Part shown: piece by piece, positions 21,831-33,229 of the stretch
Position numbering within the stretch: position 1 is the stretch's first letter
Layout: each line of letters begins with the position of its first letter
From: Dermanyssus gallinae
Taxonomy: Eukaryota > Arthropoda > Arachnida > Mesostigmata > Dermanyssidae
Length of the DNA stretch: 64,000 bases
NCBI GenBank assembly: GCA_003439945.1
Contig: QVRM01005394.1
Coordinates: 1-64,000 of the forward strand
Reading direction: 5' to 3'
Notes under the pieces: model-generated
Seen by the model: only the letters and a program-made list of their open reading frames with translations
Told to the model about the DNA's origin: nothing
Database searches by the model: none
Position numbers and translations under genes: made by a program

Positions 21831-23170
21831 CTATTGATTATAAGGATCAAGAGCAGATTCCTGGCGATTCCTGGAGTGCGTGGAGAGACGCGGCGTCACT
21901 GCGGTCGTTTGTGGAGCATCCGGCCGAGGCTCTTCTACCATGCCCCACTCAAGTGCTGAGCGGAAAGTCAGTTCCAAGTGACCGCGATAATCGTCCAAAC
22001 GCACCTCAGAAACGCCGCCAGGCGCTATAGGTGGCGCCGCTTATATGTGCAAGCTGGGAAGAGCAGTCGAAAGTGCTCTTTGGATGGCACTAGTGTGGCT
22101 CCCTATAGAGCATCACCCCGTGTGTCGTTAGGCCTAGACAAACTTCCGCCGAAAAATCAGCTCCGGCAAAAGTTAGGATTACTTGGTCAGTGGCCGTAAC
22201 TATGCCAGTTTGGGCGTTCTTCGTTCTCAAAACTACTCTCACGACTCAAATGGCCCCTGTGACACCTAGAGACCTCAAGGCGTAACCAATAGTAGTTGTG
22301 TCGCTGAGTGACGGATGCACACCGCAGATTTTCCCTTTACTCTGCCGATCTTTGGCCACTCACTCTAGATTGAGCCGGAATACCTCGTGAGACTGAGGTT
22401 AGAGACTCAGCACTGTTCCTCGGCGACGATAACAAGTTCACCGGCTTGTGTAAAACGATGTTCCTCAACTTTTCCTTTGAGATGTCTAGCGACGTCATCG
22501 CAACTAACGTTCGAATTGGTCTCCAGAAAAATATCGTCGGCGGCAAAAATAATTGCCTCAGGTCGCTCAATTGTTTTCACTTTTGGTATTGCCTCCTTTC
22601 TCATAACTTTGCCACCACGCGCACCAACTACATAGAGTAGCCCTCGGTGTCTTCTTCTTCGTTGCGCGCCTCACCGGAGTCACCGGTTGGCCGCGCTGTG
22701 GCACCGCTCTCCATGGCTTCCCTTTCAGCGCTATCGTTACTGGCACCGTACGAGGATTCCGCTAACGTCGTCAGCTTTGCACCACTCTTTCCGGCCGCTT
22801 CCGTTTTCGATGGTTCTCTCCGTTATGGCGGGCTGGTCGCTTGCCGTTTGGTCGCTGCCGCTGTCTCAGCGGTGTTGATGCCGACGACATCCCCTCCACC
22901 CGTTGTACGTTGCGGCTGCTGTCCCACTTGCACCTCCCTCCCACTTGTTGACATTTCTGCTGCTGTTGCCTCGGTCTCTTGACCGGCTGCAGCTTTGCGA
23001 ACATCTCCCGATAGTTCTGCGTCTGCGATAGAAGGCGGATAATGGTCGCCGCTCGATAGGTCTGGTGACGACGTTGCTGTTTTCGATGAGCCAGGTTGAT
23101 TATCCTGCCGTAGTGTTTATGCCGGCGTTGGTGAACGTATCACACCCATCTCGGCGTCGCTCCACCATAC
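21831..23170 (-). pseudogene. LINE ORF1, gag-like, degenerate
   Basis: Minus-strand pieces resemble LINE ORF1 proteins: a basic Gln/Arg-rich start (frame 23004-22771), KTIERPEAIIFAADD (frame 22604-22407) and, in another frame, VILTFAGADFSAEVCLGLTTHGVMLYREP (split here as ILTFAGADFSAEVCLGLTTH plus VMLYREP), a block that in related ORF1 proteins precedes zinc knuckles. Here the knuckles are lost. This is the second case of a gag-like frame directly upstream of the RW polyprotein. 23010-23170 holds nothing else recognisable. Confidence 0.5.
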
Positions 23171-23671
23171 AAGTGTTCACTGGATGTTGAAGTTATTGCT
23201 GGGCGAAGTCAGCAAAACCACCAAACCACCACAGTTTTTTTACAGAGCTCGAAAAAAGTCGACTGCACCACTCGAATTACCACGTTCGAAGAAAGCGGTA
23301 TTGTTCTACCTCTCAGTGTCGACCTGAAATGGGCAGCAAGTAGCACCATACTTTAGGTCTCACCTTGATTCTAAAGAGGCCGATAGCGGCCTCTATGTCT
23401 GCTTCTTCCAAATCAACATAAAGCATAAATGCTGCCACGCTTTTGCTTACTGTTCTTATAAATGTCTCGTTAGATGCCAATTGTGGTTAAAGTTTCTCCC
23501 AAGTATTTCAAATGATCAATCAGTTGCAGGTTTTCGTTGTCAATTCGAATGTGCTCATTGTTAGCCACCGGATTTGCTCTCCTTCCCAAGTAAATCGTAG
23601 AACTTTGTCTTTGTCGCGTTTAGAGTAAGCCTGTTCGCCTTCAACCAATCGGAAAATGATTAAATTAGGGC

Positions 23672-24957
23672 TTTCAAAAAGTCTTTTCGGTTTTGGCGCT
23701 ATAAAGAAAACACATATATAGGAGACACGGGAGGTCTTATTTATTGATTTTTATATTCTCCGCCGGAAGATACAACCTCTGCCCAACGATTTACAAGGTT
23801 TTCGATTCATTTTCTGTAAAAGTCTGCGTTTTTAGTGGCAAAATATTCTTCCAGTCGAGAACGCACGTGTTCGATAGAAGTGAATTTTTTACCACTTAAT
23901 TTTTTTTTGCATCGATCTGAATAGGTGGTAATTAGATGGTGCTAAGTCGGAGGAATACAGTGGATGTTTCAAAAGTTCCCATTTTAGCTAGGAAATTTTT
24001 GAAAGGGTCTCCCTACTCACGTGGGGCCTTGCGTTGTCTTGGTGGAACAGGACACCCTTCCTTAAAATTAGTGCAGGGTACGACTGCTTTAATTTTTCGT
24101 GAACCTTTTCGAGCTTGTTGACAGTACACGGCCGTATTTATCGTCTGGTTACGCGGTAACAGTTCATAGTGCACTATTCCGCCCACATTCCACCAAATAC
24201 ACAATAAAACCTTGTTTGCGTGTATGTCCTTTTTGGGCTGGGTGACGGAGGTGCCAGGTTCACTTGACCAGAACCTTTTCCTGACAGGAGAGTCGTAGAA
24301 GACCAATTTTTCATCGCAGGTCACAAAACGACCGAAAAAAGGCAAATTTTTATGCCTTCTGAGCAAAGAAGTGCAGACGCGCATGCGCGTCATCTTGTTG
24401 AAGTCGCTGAGCTCGTGAGGTACCCATTTGCACTGCCTGGTAGTTCTTCCGAGGCGTTTTAAAGCTGTGCTAACAGCTTGTTGGGTAATATGAAGCTCCT
24501 CGGCAAGTTCCACAGTAGTTATAGTGGGATTTTCCTGGATTTTCATTCGAAAAACCTCCTCACTGACAGCACTTGGCCTTCCTGATCTAGGCTTATCTTC
24601 GAGGTTAAAATTTCCCTTTCGGAATTTCTCAAACCACTGTTGGCACATTCTGTCTGTACAACAGGCATCTTCAAACGATGTTAACAAGTTTTTGTGAGCC
24701 TGCGTTGCACTCAGTCCATTTTTTAACTCATGGAGTAGAATCGCCCGAATTTGGCATTTTTATACCTCCATTTTGCAGCACTATTACGAACAAACGGCTA
24801 AACAGATTTCAAAATGGTTGAGACCAGCAGATTCCCCGCTCTTTTTCACATGAAAACAACAAAGAGTGAGCCAATAATCTATGCCTAGGCGCCGGGGCGG
24901 GCGCTGTGAAAGCCGCGCAAGCGCCAATCCGAAAAGACTTTTTTGTAGACCCTATAG
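23672..24957 (-). mobile_element. Mariner transposon with terminal inverted repeats
   Basis: Termini read (minus strand) TAGGGTCTACAAAAAAGTC near 24957 and (plus strand) TAGGGCTTTCAAAAAGTC near 23672, followed in both by TTTTCGG-T-TTGGCGCT, giving imperfect inverted repeats of about 30 bases. The undisturbed site is seen in unit B at about 50970 (GGAAAATTATTATAGATAAT), so the border in LINE X is clear. The insertion postdates the LINE and is absent from the other unit copies. Confidence 0.85.
23741..24773 (-). pseudogene. Mariner transposase (DD34D type), frameshifted
   Basis: From an ATG at 24773 to a TAA at 23741-23743 the length (about 344 codons) equals the usual 345 of mariner. Domains in order: HTH region with WFEKFRKGNFNLEDKPRSGR, ENPTITTVELAEELHIT, KWVPHEL, then the catalytic core CDEKLVFYDS (first Asp), HYELLPRNQT, HDNARPH (second Asp, in a shifted frame after about 24080), DLAPSNYHLF (third Asp) and KKFTSIEHVRSRLEEYFA. 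It has a stop two codons after the start and frameshifts near 24080, so the gene is dead. Close relatives would be in the mariner family proper. Confidence 0.85.
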
Positions 24958-26130
24958 ATTATTTTAGGTGCGCGCCTGACCGTTACAGCAAGATCATCTC
25001 GTTTCGGTGTACTTATGCTAACAAGTGAACTTGCCTGTGTCTTTCGGCAACATTGTAATTTATATCACCTCCAACACGACGCTATAGAGTAGTTTTGTTA
25101 ACCCGACTTTTGGAACCGTGATCAATAACATGAACATATATGTGTATGTATGTTTCCTGTTAATTGCAACAAGTAAATGATTAATAAAGCTAATTAACTG
25201 TTACTGTATCATCATTCGCGTAAAATTTGCTCGTAGCCTTTTAATTTTCTTAGTGCACGTTAGCGTACAGTATTATTAAATGTTGGCTAGCTGTGTCTTC
25301 TTGAGCTACGCCTACCGTCAACGGGATCATGTTGTTAATAATGTGCCTTCCATTCTTAAAGTGGTTTAAGTTGTGTGATAGAATGCTTCGGAGGAGATTA
25401 AATATTGCACCCCTGGTGTTAAAATTGCCTTAAACGATTGTTAAAATGCAATCACGGGAGACGCAATCAACATCCGTCTAGTCTACAACAGTGTATGCCG
25501 TTTGGTTGTTTTTCACGTGGCATGTGCTATTTTTTAAAAACTGTTCCTGTCAATCTTCCTGGTAGACCCCTATTTTGTTCTGTTATTATAAAATCGCTAC
25601 ATCAAAAATATAATTGAGTAACAAATATTAAGGTCAGTATCGTTTATCTGACACTGCCTAGGGCAATACCTTCGTTATTCTGTTGGTCAATAAAGTCCTT
25701 ATGCCTAGGTCTGTAGACCCTGGCGCCAATTTTCAGGAACTTCTTCTTGGTGTATGCAGCTACCAAACAGATTCGTGAGTACTGAGACTATGTCTGGTAT
25801 TGCTCCCCGCTTTCCGAATCATAGACGATTGCCTCAGGGCATGGGGACTTTGCTTTCGACGCATGCTGTTTGTCCATTTGAAGTCAAATTTTCTTTCGCT
25901 AAGGTTTTATAAATGAATATTATCAGTTACTAAACGAGATAGCCTAAAAACAGACATCGCAGGGTCCTTATTTTCAATAGTCTAGCTGTAAATAACCGTT
26001 TCTTGTGAGTTTTTTGGCAATTGAATATATTCGACGGCTGTCAGCAATTCGTTTTCAATACACCGGTATCCTCGCACTTTTGTATCGAACAAGTAATTTT
26101 ATCGCAATTCTAGATTTTAAAAATTAAAAA

Positions 26131-26449
26131 CAAAAGATGTCGGGACAACTCTGTCAGTAAAACACCTCCTCGTGATTTACGCCGGGTTTCAACGAAGTAA
26201 TTTGGCACACTTCTATTCGATTGAAATTCCATAATAAAAAATAAATATTCCAAATATTCCATTCGAAAAAAAACATGCACTGTTTTTAACTAAAGTCCTA
26301 AATTCTGTTCGTCGAATTTATATATATATATGAACAAGGTACTGCACATAAACTTCGGCCAAGCCCCTACTACCATAATGGCGCATTTCTTATTGCGTTA
26401 TCAATAAATCTATGCATAGGGCCAGTATCAGGTAACAAGACTACTAGTT
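26131..26449. other. Unit A tail, left side of a LINE insertion
   Basis: Contains AAATCTATGCATAGGGCCAGTATC and GGTAACAAGACTACTAGTTA (written here split), shared with 36740-36790 and 52470-52515. It continues at 31282 after the inserted LINE. Non-coding. Confidence 0.6.
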
Positions 26450-26745
26450 ATCAATCAATCAATCAGGTTTATTGACGTGCCTAACAAGTTAGCAATATGT
26501 CACCTTTCATGCAAAATATGCATAATATACTAGTGTCTGTACCGATCAAAGGTGTGTACGCGATAAAGCAATAAAATTGAGTATAAGTAACACAACAGAA
26601 GTTTACAAGTGTATGCACAAATCAGAAGTGTATACGCGATAAAGCAACTTAAAATTGAGTATAAGCAACACAGTACAAGTTTAAAACTTTATAACCAACC
26701 TAATACAAGTTTAATACCTATATAGTAAAATACATGTAAAACAAC

Positions 26746-29740
26746 TTACTCGGAGTCACTTGTTTCTTTGTTCTTCGGCAGTAAGAAAAGATGTCGTTTA
26801 AAAACAGCGGCCCGGCTTGCACTTCGAAGCGCCAATGGTAGCTTGTTCCAGACCGTGGGCAGCATGAAGGCTAGGGAGTGAAGAATGAGTCTGAACATGG
26901 CACTCTGGGTTGGTCCCTGTAGCGCTGCGACCGTATTGGGGTACACAATCTGACGGGATTCCATTGTTTTGCACCTTATAGGCTAGCACGGCTAATTTTA
27001 AACGTGTCAGCTGATCAAGCTTGAGAAGCCCGAGCCTGGTGTGCCATGGAGTCACACTCGCGCGACGTGGAAAACCTATTATGACTCTAACCGCGTCATT
27101 CTGAACGACCCTTAGCTTGTCTAGGATCGTGGAATACGTTGCGCCCCACAGAGTAATTCCGTAAGTTAGAATTGGTTCCATAAGCGCTTTGTAAACACGT
27201 ACCAGAAGATCCCGCAAACCCTTAGTTCTCCTCAAACGCACGAGTGAGGCCACCACGGCGTAGCCCTTGACCTTACTGTACTGTCCCATTTCATATGCTC
27301 GTGTAGCACAATGCTAAGACATTTTGCCTCTGAACTGAGAAGGATAGCAAAACCGCTTATTTGAAGGGATATATTGCCAGTTTTGAACTTTTGTTTCGAT
27401 GCCCGTTGTGGGCAAAGAACGAGTGTCGTCTTCGTCAGCTTAACGATAAGACCAAATCTTTGAGATAAAGACATGTCCTTCTCAATACCGGTTTCAACGT
27501 GCTGCAGATTGCACTTATTATTGGACAATTGGGAGAGTGAGAGACGGAACAAAAGAGTGGTGTCGTCTGCATAAACGATTGGGCGGCAATCTACGTACCT
27601 CTCGATGTCCCGCAGGACGGTTCATGTAGGTGATGAAGATAAAAGGTCCAAGAACCGACCCCCTGGAGCGTGCCAGTGGATTCAATTCCCGTCGCAGACC
27701 TGAGAGCTCCCACCGCCACAAATTGCCTCCGTCCACTAAGATACGATTTAAACCAAGATGTTACTGCTGGTGCGCAGCCTAGTTGCAGGAGCATATTAAG
27801 AAACATAGAGTGGTCGAGGCAGTCGAGCGCTTTGGCTACGTCAAGAAATGCACCAAGGCACATTTTTCCATCCTCCGCAGCTAATTAATGATCTCCCACC
27901 ATATATGTCCCAACCAGCTCAGTTGATCGTGCCTCCCTAAAACCGAAATGATTTTTAGAGAAGAAATTTAAGTCGTTTAAATGGCTTTCCAGCTGTTGTT
28001 TAGCAATCTTTTTAAGTACTTTTGAGGCAAAAGACGCCAAGGATATCGGGCGATAGTTACCAGGTTGGTCCCTCCCGCCTTTAACCTTATATACCCGAGT
28101 TACCGAAGATGTCTTGAAGTGTTCCGGAAACACGCCCGTTTTAATTGAAATATTGAATATGGCAGCTAGAGGGGCCGCTAAGGTGTCAACGAATTTAACG
28201 TAGAATTTACCCGCCACGTTTCCATCGCTATCTAGTGAGACTGTCTTTACGTCTTAAGCAGCGATTCACAGTTCCTGAGCTGTTATAGCACTAAATGAAA
28301 AATGCCTTGGGCTCGGAGTTCTATTGGTTTGAGAGAAAACTGTCAATCGGCTCTTAAGGGAACAAGGATGCAGCTTTTTTACCGATAGATGAGAAGAAAT
28401 CATTCAATGCGTCCATTAACTGGACCTCCTTCAGTTCCCTCTCTTCGACTAGTAGTCGACTCGACACCGCTCCAGACATTTTGCCACGGCTGCAGATTTC
28501 ATTAAGGAAATTTCAGAGCTTGGCAGGGCGGTTACGTACAGCGGCAAACTGCTGTTCGTAGTAGGTATCCCTAGCCACTTTCAGTTCTACCTTGTACAAC
28601 ACCTGCAATCTCTGAAACGCCTCTTTGTCATTTGCGGACCGTGTGCTAACCCACTGACGGCAAGCGCGATCGACAGCATGTCTCAAATTAACCAAATTAT
28701 TAGTGACCCAAGGTGAGGTTTACCTTTTTCGAAGCCCTTCGCTGTCGCAACGGAAAACAATCACTATACAGGAGCCGGAGCTTAACATTGTATGATTCTA
28801 AGGCCTCGTTGGGATCAGTTGAGTCAAGAACAGATGACCAATCCACCCTGGTGACACCGTCTTGAAACCTTCGTTGGCTATTTTTGTCGAATCCTCTATA
28901 GAGACTCGCAGCGATCGAACTTGGTTTCATCGTCAACGACGCTAAACATTACCCGTCAGTGTGGTCCCTACTGGGTAATGGTCGAAAAAGACCGTGCCAA
29001 CGACAAACGGAAGAATACGGACATATCGCTCACAATTGGCAATAGCGACATGGTCTATGCAAGAAACCAAGTGACACTGCATCGAATCTAAGATTGGGAC
29101 GAGTGATGAGTCAGCACTCACAGCTTTGTTACTCAAAATATCGATGTTTGTGTTACCCAGAAGTACACAGGGCAGATCCCCAGTCGTTGTCACAAGGTCG
29201 TCTAAGATATCCATCAGAGTGCCGGCTGACCGGACCTCGTTGGAGTACACCCCGACGACATAGCCATAAAAACCAGCAAGTTTTCAGCCTAATAGCCTGC
29301 ACACTCCCGTCATCAGTCGATCGTGTTGTCGATTCCACCAGATCAAGTGCAGAGTGCGCATAAATTGAGAGACCGCCTCCATTTCTACAAGGCCGGCACA
29401 CAGACACACTAGTGTAGCCTCGTATGTTAAACAAGGTGGCATCAGGGTCATCAAACCAGGTCTCACTCACCACCACGACATCCCAATCCACACGTGAGCT
29501 ATCCATAAGAAGCGTGAGATCTTCGAACTTCGTTCCAGATCGGAGTTCCCGTGCATTTACATGCAATCCTGCTGCAAAGCAGGTGTAACCATCAAGTAGG
29601 TTCTTCAGAGACACTAGCTTACAGAAACGCGAAGCCTCCTGTAAGTCGATATTGTCGAGGGGACTAGTCATGGATGGCGGGGGGGTGCCCAACGCCAACC
29701 GGACCTTCTGGCGGAGGACCTTGAGCACCATCCCGCCCAC
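26746..29740 (-). pseudogene. CR1-like LINE ORF2, APE endonuclease and RT
   Basis: The endonuclease part (29740-28942) contains LHVNARELRSGTKFEDL, VVVSETWFDD, CRNGGGLSIYAH and, shifted, the SDH-like end. Linker frames follow (28936-28700 and 28695-28513, with NDKEAFQRLQVLYKVEL). RT: FPEHFKTSSVTRVYKVKGG and GNYRPISLASFASKVL (28217-27885), LDVAKALDCLDH (motif A, about 27845), GSVLGPFIFITYMN (motif B part, about 27680) and IVYADDTTLLF (motif C, about 27575). The C-terminal tail has YKALMEPILTYGITLWG and HSLAFMLPTVWNKLP. Domain order and content match CR1/L2-type ORF2. Frame breaks occur near 29280, 28700, 27880, 27600 and 27290. Confidence 0.85.
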
Positions 29741-29759
29741 GTCCTCGGAAGTCGTTAAA

Positions 29760-30363
29760 GAAAGGACGCGCCCTTAAGCCATGTTTTAACCAATATTCGT
29801 GGGAAAGCAGTCGGCCAAGATCAGCAACTGGAACCTGGATTTTAAAGGAACAGACGATCTGTTCCTTCCCATGTCCACCAAGTTGCCGACATCAGACGAC
29901 CGCAAAACCTACCGATTTCATGAACCGTTGGAGATTCATTGGTATATAGCCAGGGTTATAGCCTCCAAGATACATGGAAGCCGTACCCGGGGCATCCTCC
30001 GGAAATCGCTTCCTCGATGAAACATGGATGAAGCCATCCAGACCACCGCCGTCAGATCCATCTGGGCAGGGGTTCCCATCCGCCAAACCGGAGCCAACTT
30101 GCTCTTGCTCTCTATCCGCGAGCTCGGTTTTGTTGCTCTCGTAGCCAGCAGCATCCACGTTGTTGTTTGACACGATGCTGGCTGCTTTTCTCTTCTTCAG
30201 CTGTTTCTTGGGTGCGTCCTGCGGTCCCCTCGTTTTTTTCTCCTCCTCGCCTTGCGGCGGTCCTTGGGGGACCCGGCCTTTTTGTCCTTCTTGACAGTAT
30301 CTACACGGCCGGCGCCAGGCAAAAAGTCACCTTCTTCGGTTGTTCGCAGTTTCTCCGTACTTG

Positions 30364-30411
<48 letters not shown>

Positions 30412-30480
30412 CAGTTTCAACAGCCGGAAAGGTACAGCAGCAGCAGCGCACTGACCCCCGTTGCTGCTTTTTTCTTACTG
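29760..30480 (-). pseudogene. CR1-like LINE ORF1
   Basis: Minus frames read a Lys/Arg-rich start (KARRRKKRG, about 30255-30225), an acidic middle (frame 30173-29892) with FPEDAPGTASMYLGGYNPGY, then, after a stop, CSFKIQVPVADLGRLLSHEY and ARPFFNDFRGRGRDG. The SFK-PVADL-RLL-EYW-RPF block is what I know from ORF1 proteins of CR1-like elements; its role is RNA binding and chaperoning. One or more stops interrupt it. It ends about 20 bases before the ORF2 frame. Confidence 0.6.
30364..30412. repeat. (TC)n microsatellite
   Basis: Almost uninterrupted CT repeat (one CC) within the 5' part of the CR1-like LINE. It creates spurious Ser/Leu and Arg/Glu frames on both strands. Confidence 0.95.
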
Positions 30481-31281
30481 TCGCAATGATGTCATTAGCC
30501 GTCTCTCCGCCGTGCCGCCCCCCGTTGCCACTGCAGCAGCAGCGACGACGACAACAGCAACAACGGCGAAAAGAAGATAGGAGAGGCAGTAGCTATGTAA
30601 TACAGCAGCGGTGAAGATCGTTGGGCGCTTTCTCAATGTATGGCGTTTGCACTGGTTCGCCCACTACCTGCACGCATATTCACGCTCACATGCACATGAG
30701 AGCACATACATTTTATTATATATGTACACACACCTGCACAAGCACGCACCGTGCCAATGCACAGTGATGGCTGCTGTAGAGTTCGGCACACCACGGATGT
30801 TGTTTGGACAGCGTTGTGCCGGTGAACAATTGCAGAGCCGGCTCCTTCCCCTCCCAAATATTGGGGGGCACAACTTAATTTGGCAAATTTTTACAGAAAA
30901 TTACAAAAAATGCCGAATCTCGTACTGAAGCTCTCCACGGCTAATTCGTGCACTTTGGATATGCATATACCGCTGCACTCAGCAGGTACAGGCGGCGCGA
31001 AGATGTTAAACACCACAAGTAGCGGTTGTTTTCCTGCAGTGTTGCCTCCAATAGATCGAACGCACAAAGGCAAGTCAAGTCAAATAAACCGTTAAACCAC
31101 TGAACATTGTGTAGACACTGTACAAGGAATAATTAAAGCGACGCACTAGGTACTGTCCGTTGTGTTGACACTTCTCCAGAAAGATTAAGTTGCTGGAAAT
31201 GGGTTAACTCGACTAATTTGTCAGACCAACCTGCTGTTGCGACCGTACATCGCGGGAGCCACGGTCGAATCAATATAAATT

Positions 31282-31949
31282 GAAAAAGTTAATAAATTTG
31301 AATTTAGTAGTTGCGTACTTTGAGTTATCAGGCACACCGCCTAAGCGGCATTATTATTCGTACCTCAGAAACAACTTTCTAAAAATAAACTTAAATCTAG
31401 TAGCGAAGTCTGAATCCTAAGTAGTGAGAAGGGAACAAGCTAATTGAGTTAAGCACCAATATTGTTCATTTCACGTGCTAAGGCTGGACGAGAGCCATGC
31501 CTGATTAAATAATTTACCGGAGCAGCAATTAGGCAAATCAAACCTAAAATATGCCTCAGATAACCTCGTAGCATCCAGCTATATGATAGTTTGTCTGAAA
31601 TCAGAAGCTACATTTGATAAAGGATTTTTTTCTTTTAGATTCCATAACATTAAACACAAACACTTCTCAATCTTACCGAACAGATTGCTAGATATCTAAT
31701 ATGTAACAAAAAAATGCATCTACTCCTCCTGTCAGACCGCAATTGGGGCACTCCTGAATCTGCTGAGATACAAACTTTTCTCTAGAAATGTCTTGCTTCT
31801 TTCTCCCGCTAGTAGATCCCATGGCAGCATTTTAGCCAGGTCAGTCTAGGTTCAGCTCTAGAACAGTCTGTTAGTCAACGTCTGGAAGATCTTCGGCTAC
31901 CGCCTAACTAATAGCTTGGCCACCCCGGGAGGGGGGGGGGGGGGGTACG
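31282..31949. other. Unit A tail, right side of LINE insertion, plus poly(G)
   Basis: 31282-31720 aligns with 36785-37180 and 52515-52890 (shared TTATTCGTACCTCAGAAA and TTACCGGAGCAGCAATTAG). 31740-31930 has no recognisable content. A run of 15 G lies at 31931-31945. No gene. Confidence 0.6.
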
Positions 31950-32820
31950 CCATCAGAGCCAGGGACATTTCCAGGCGCTGGCCGTTCTTCAGCCCGTCTG
32001 ATCTCTCCTAGTGTTACCTCCGGAATATCCTCCGGGGCAACCTAAAACTCCTCATTGCCTCCCATGGCTGTGCCGGAAAGAAAGCAGAGATTGTCCCCAG
32101 CCGCACGTCTGGTGGGAGCTTCAAGGGAGCTCTCCGAAGCTTGGTCGTGACAACCTGGTACGGCAGGCCCTATATGTCACTGTCCATCGCATCTATCAAC
32201 TCTCTCCACGCTCGCGCCTTGCTTTTAGCGATGAGTCCTCGCACTCTCATTCGGGCGGCCCTGTATTTGGCTAGTTGAAAGGCGGCTTGTTTTACGTCTT
32301 CCTCGTCCGGCTCGTTTACCCTTTGGTTCCTTCTACCCAGCCTCGAGTATATCCTTTGAATCTTAGTACACGCCTTTTTTGCTTCGGCGATTTCTTCATT
32401 CCATCAGTACTTGGGTGAGTGGCGACCTTTGCCCTGGTGCGAAGGGCCCGCCCTCTCGCATGCCTCAATGAACATGGCAGAGAGCTGGCGTTCGTTTACT
32501 TGACTTTACGTAAGTCGGCTACAGTCCTTATCCAATTCAGCCTTTAGTATCTCTATATCAAGCCTTCGCATCTGCCAGCACTTCCTAGTAGGTATCGTGC
32601 ATGAGTTGGGTATTCTGAGGTTAAAACAGATCTATCTGTGATCACTCATAGTTTCTGCCTTCTCCGCGACGCGCCGTTCCCCAATCATTGAAAACATTGA
32701 TTTGCTGACCAGCGTATGGTCTATAAAAGCTGTCTGGCCTCTTCTGAAAAAGTAGCAGTCACTCCATCATCAAGTACTAGTAGACCCCTCTCGCTCGATA
32801 TTCAACGAGGAAACGCAGCA
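31950..32820 (-). mobile_element. R1-like LINE, endonuclease end and linker
   Basis: Minus-strand frames read QTAFIDHTLVSKSM, MSDHR-ICFNLRI (the SDH box ending the APE endonuclease, about 32655), AISQLSAMFIEACE-like text, WNEEIAEAKKACTKIQRIYS (about 32400-32340), AKYRAARMRVRGLIAKSKARAW and GLPYQVVTTKLR (about 32170). This is the connecting region between endonuclease and RT in R1-like LINEs. It ends before the RT, so it is a 3'-deleted fragment. Confidence 0.7.
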
Positions 32821-32829
32821 TCGTTCCGG

Positions 32830-33215
32830 GCACATTGCTGAAGTGGGTCAATCCTGGGTTTAATCTATGGCATGCACCAGACTCTCGGCAACAGACACAA
32901 CGTCGTTGATTTTCATCGACCCACCGCAAAACGTGACTTCCGATTTCCATGAACAGCGAATTTTAGAAGACATTGTATATACAAAGCACAAAACCACTCC
33001 AAAGACCGACCAAGAGCGTTCCAACAGGATGGGGCGTGCAAAAGTGGCGCAAGGAACACCTGATTTCTGGTAAAGTCGGAGTGGCAGCCACAGAGCCCGG
33101 ACCACAAGTTCTTCGCGTGCAGTGGGACAAACTTGACGTTTCCCACATGTGATCAACAGTCGATAGCGTTTGAGGAGACTACAGGCCTGTGGGGAAAAAA
33201 GGTGGACTATTTAAG
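32830..33215 (+). pseudogene. Mariner-like transposase fragment (family M2)
   Basis: The frame 32867-33073 reads LIFIDPPQNVTSDFHEQRIL, KHKTTPKTDQ and ends GTPDFW; the tail (about 33150-33215) gives a KKGGLFK-like end. These match the second half of M2 as seen at 47433-47640 (QRILEAMVHT, REWCKEHL). The QQDGA block is reduced to ERSNRMGRA, so the catalytic residues are gone. Confidence 0.65.
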
Positions 33216-33229
33216 TAACATATTATTTT

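Larger units (their letters stand above)
23180..26130 (-). mobile_element. LINE family X copy, split by a mariner
   Basis: Outside the mariner (23672-24957) the minus strand reads as RT: SSMIRKAGSN (about 25820), PGSTDLGIRTL, a motif A-like YTVVD...CVSRDCILTIV (about 25500-25440), TVGVAQEDTAS (motif B, about 25320), then after the mariner FSDWLKANRLTLNATKTKF (about 23645-23590) and NLQLIDHLKYLGETLTTIGI. Motif C is not legible. The same stretch recurs in array units B and C, so this LINE belonged to the ancestral unit. All frames are broken. Confidence 0.7.
26450..31281 (-). mobile_element. CR1-like LINE, near full length
   Basis: A two-ORF LINE inserted in the array unit. The unit sequence breaks after CTAGTTA (26449) and resumes at AGTTAATAAATTTG (about 31282); unit B reads CTAGTTAATTCATATGAATTT without a break, so AGTTA is probably the target-site duplication. 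The 3' end carries a TCAATCAATCAATCA tail as read on the plus strand (26450-26465). ORF1-like sequence lies at about 30480-29760 and ORF2 at about 29740-26750. Frames have several shifts, so it is probably dead but fairly young. 30500-31280 is 5' leader with CAG-rich and CT-rich tracts and no gene. Confidence 0.85.

Noticed and set aside
22647..22982. Plus-strand Ser/Ala-rich frame
   Set aside because: It is antisense to the gag-like ORF1 remnant and has no recognisable features.
30252..30614. Plus-strand frame with a long Ser/Leu run
   Set aside because: It is a reading of the (TC)n and CAG tracts in the 5' part of a minus-strand LINE.
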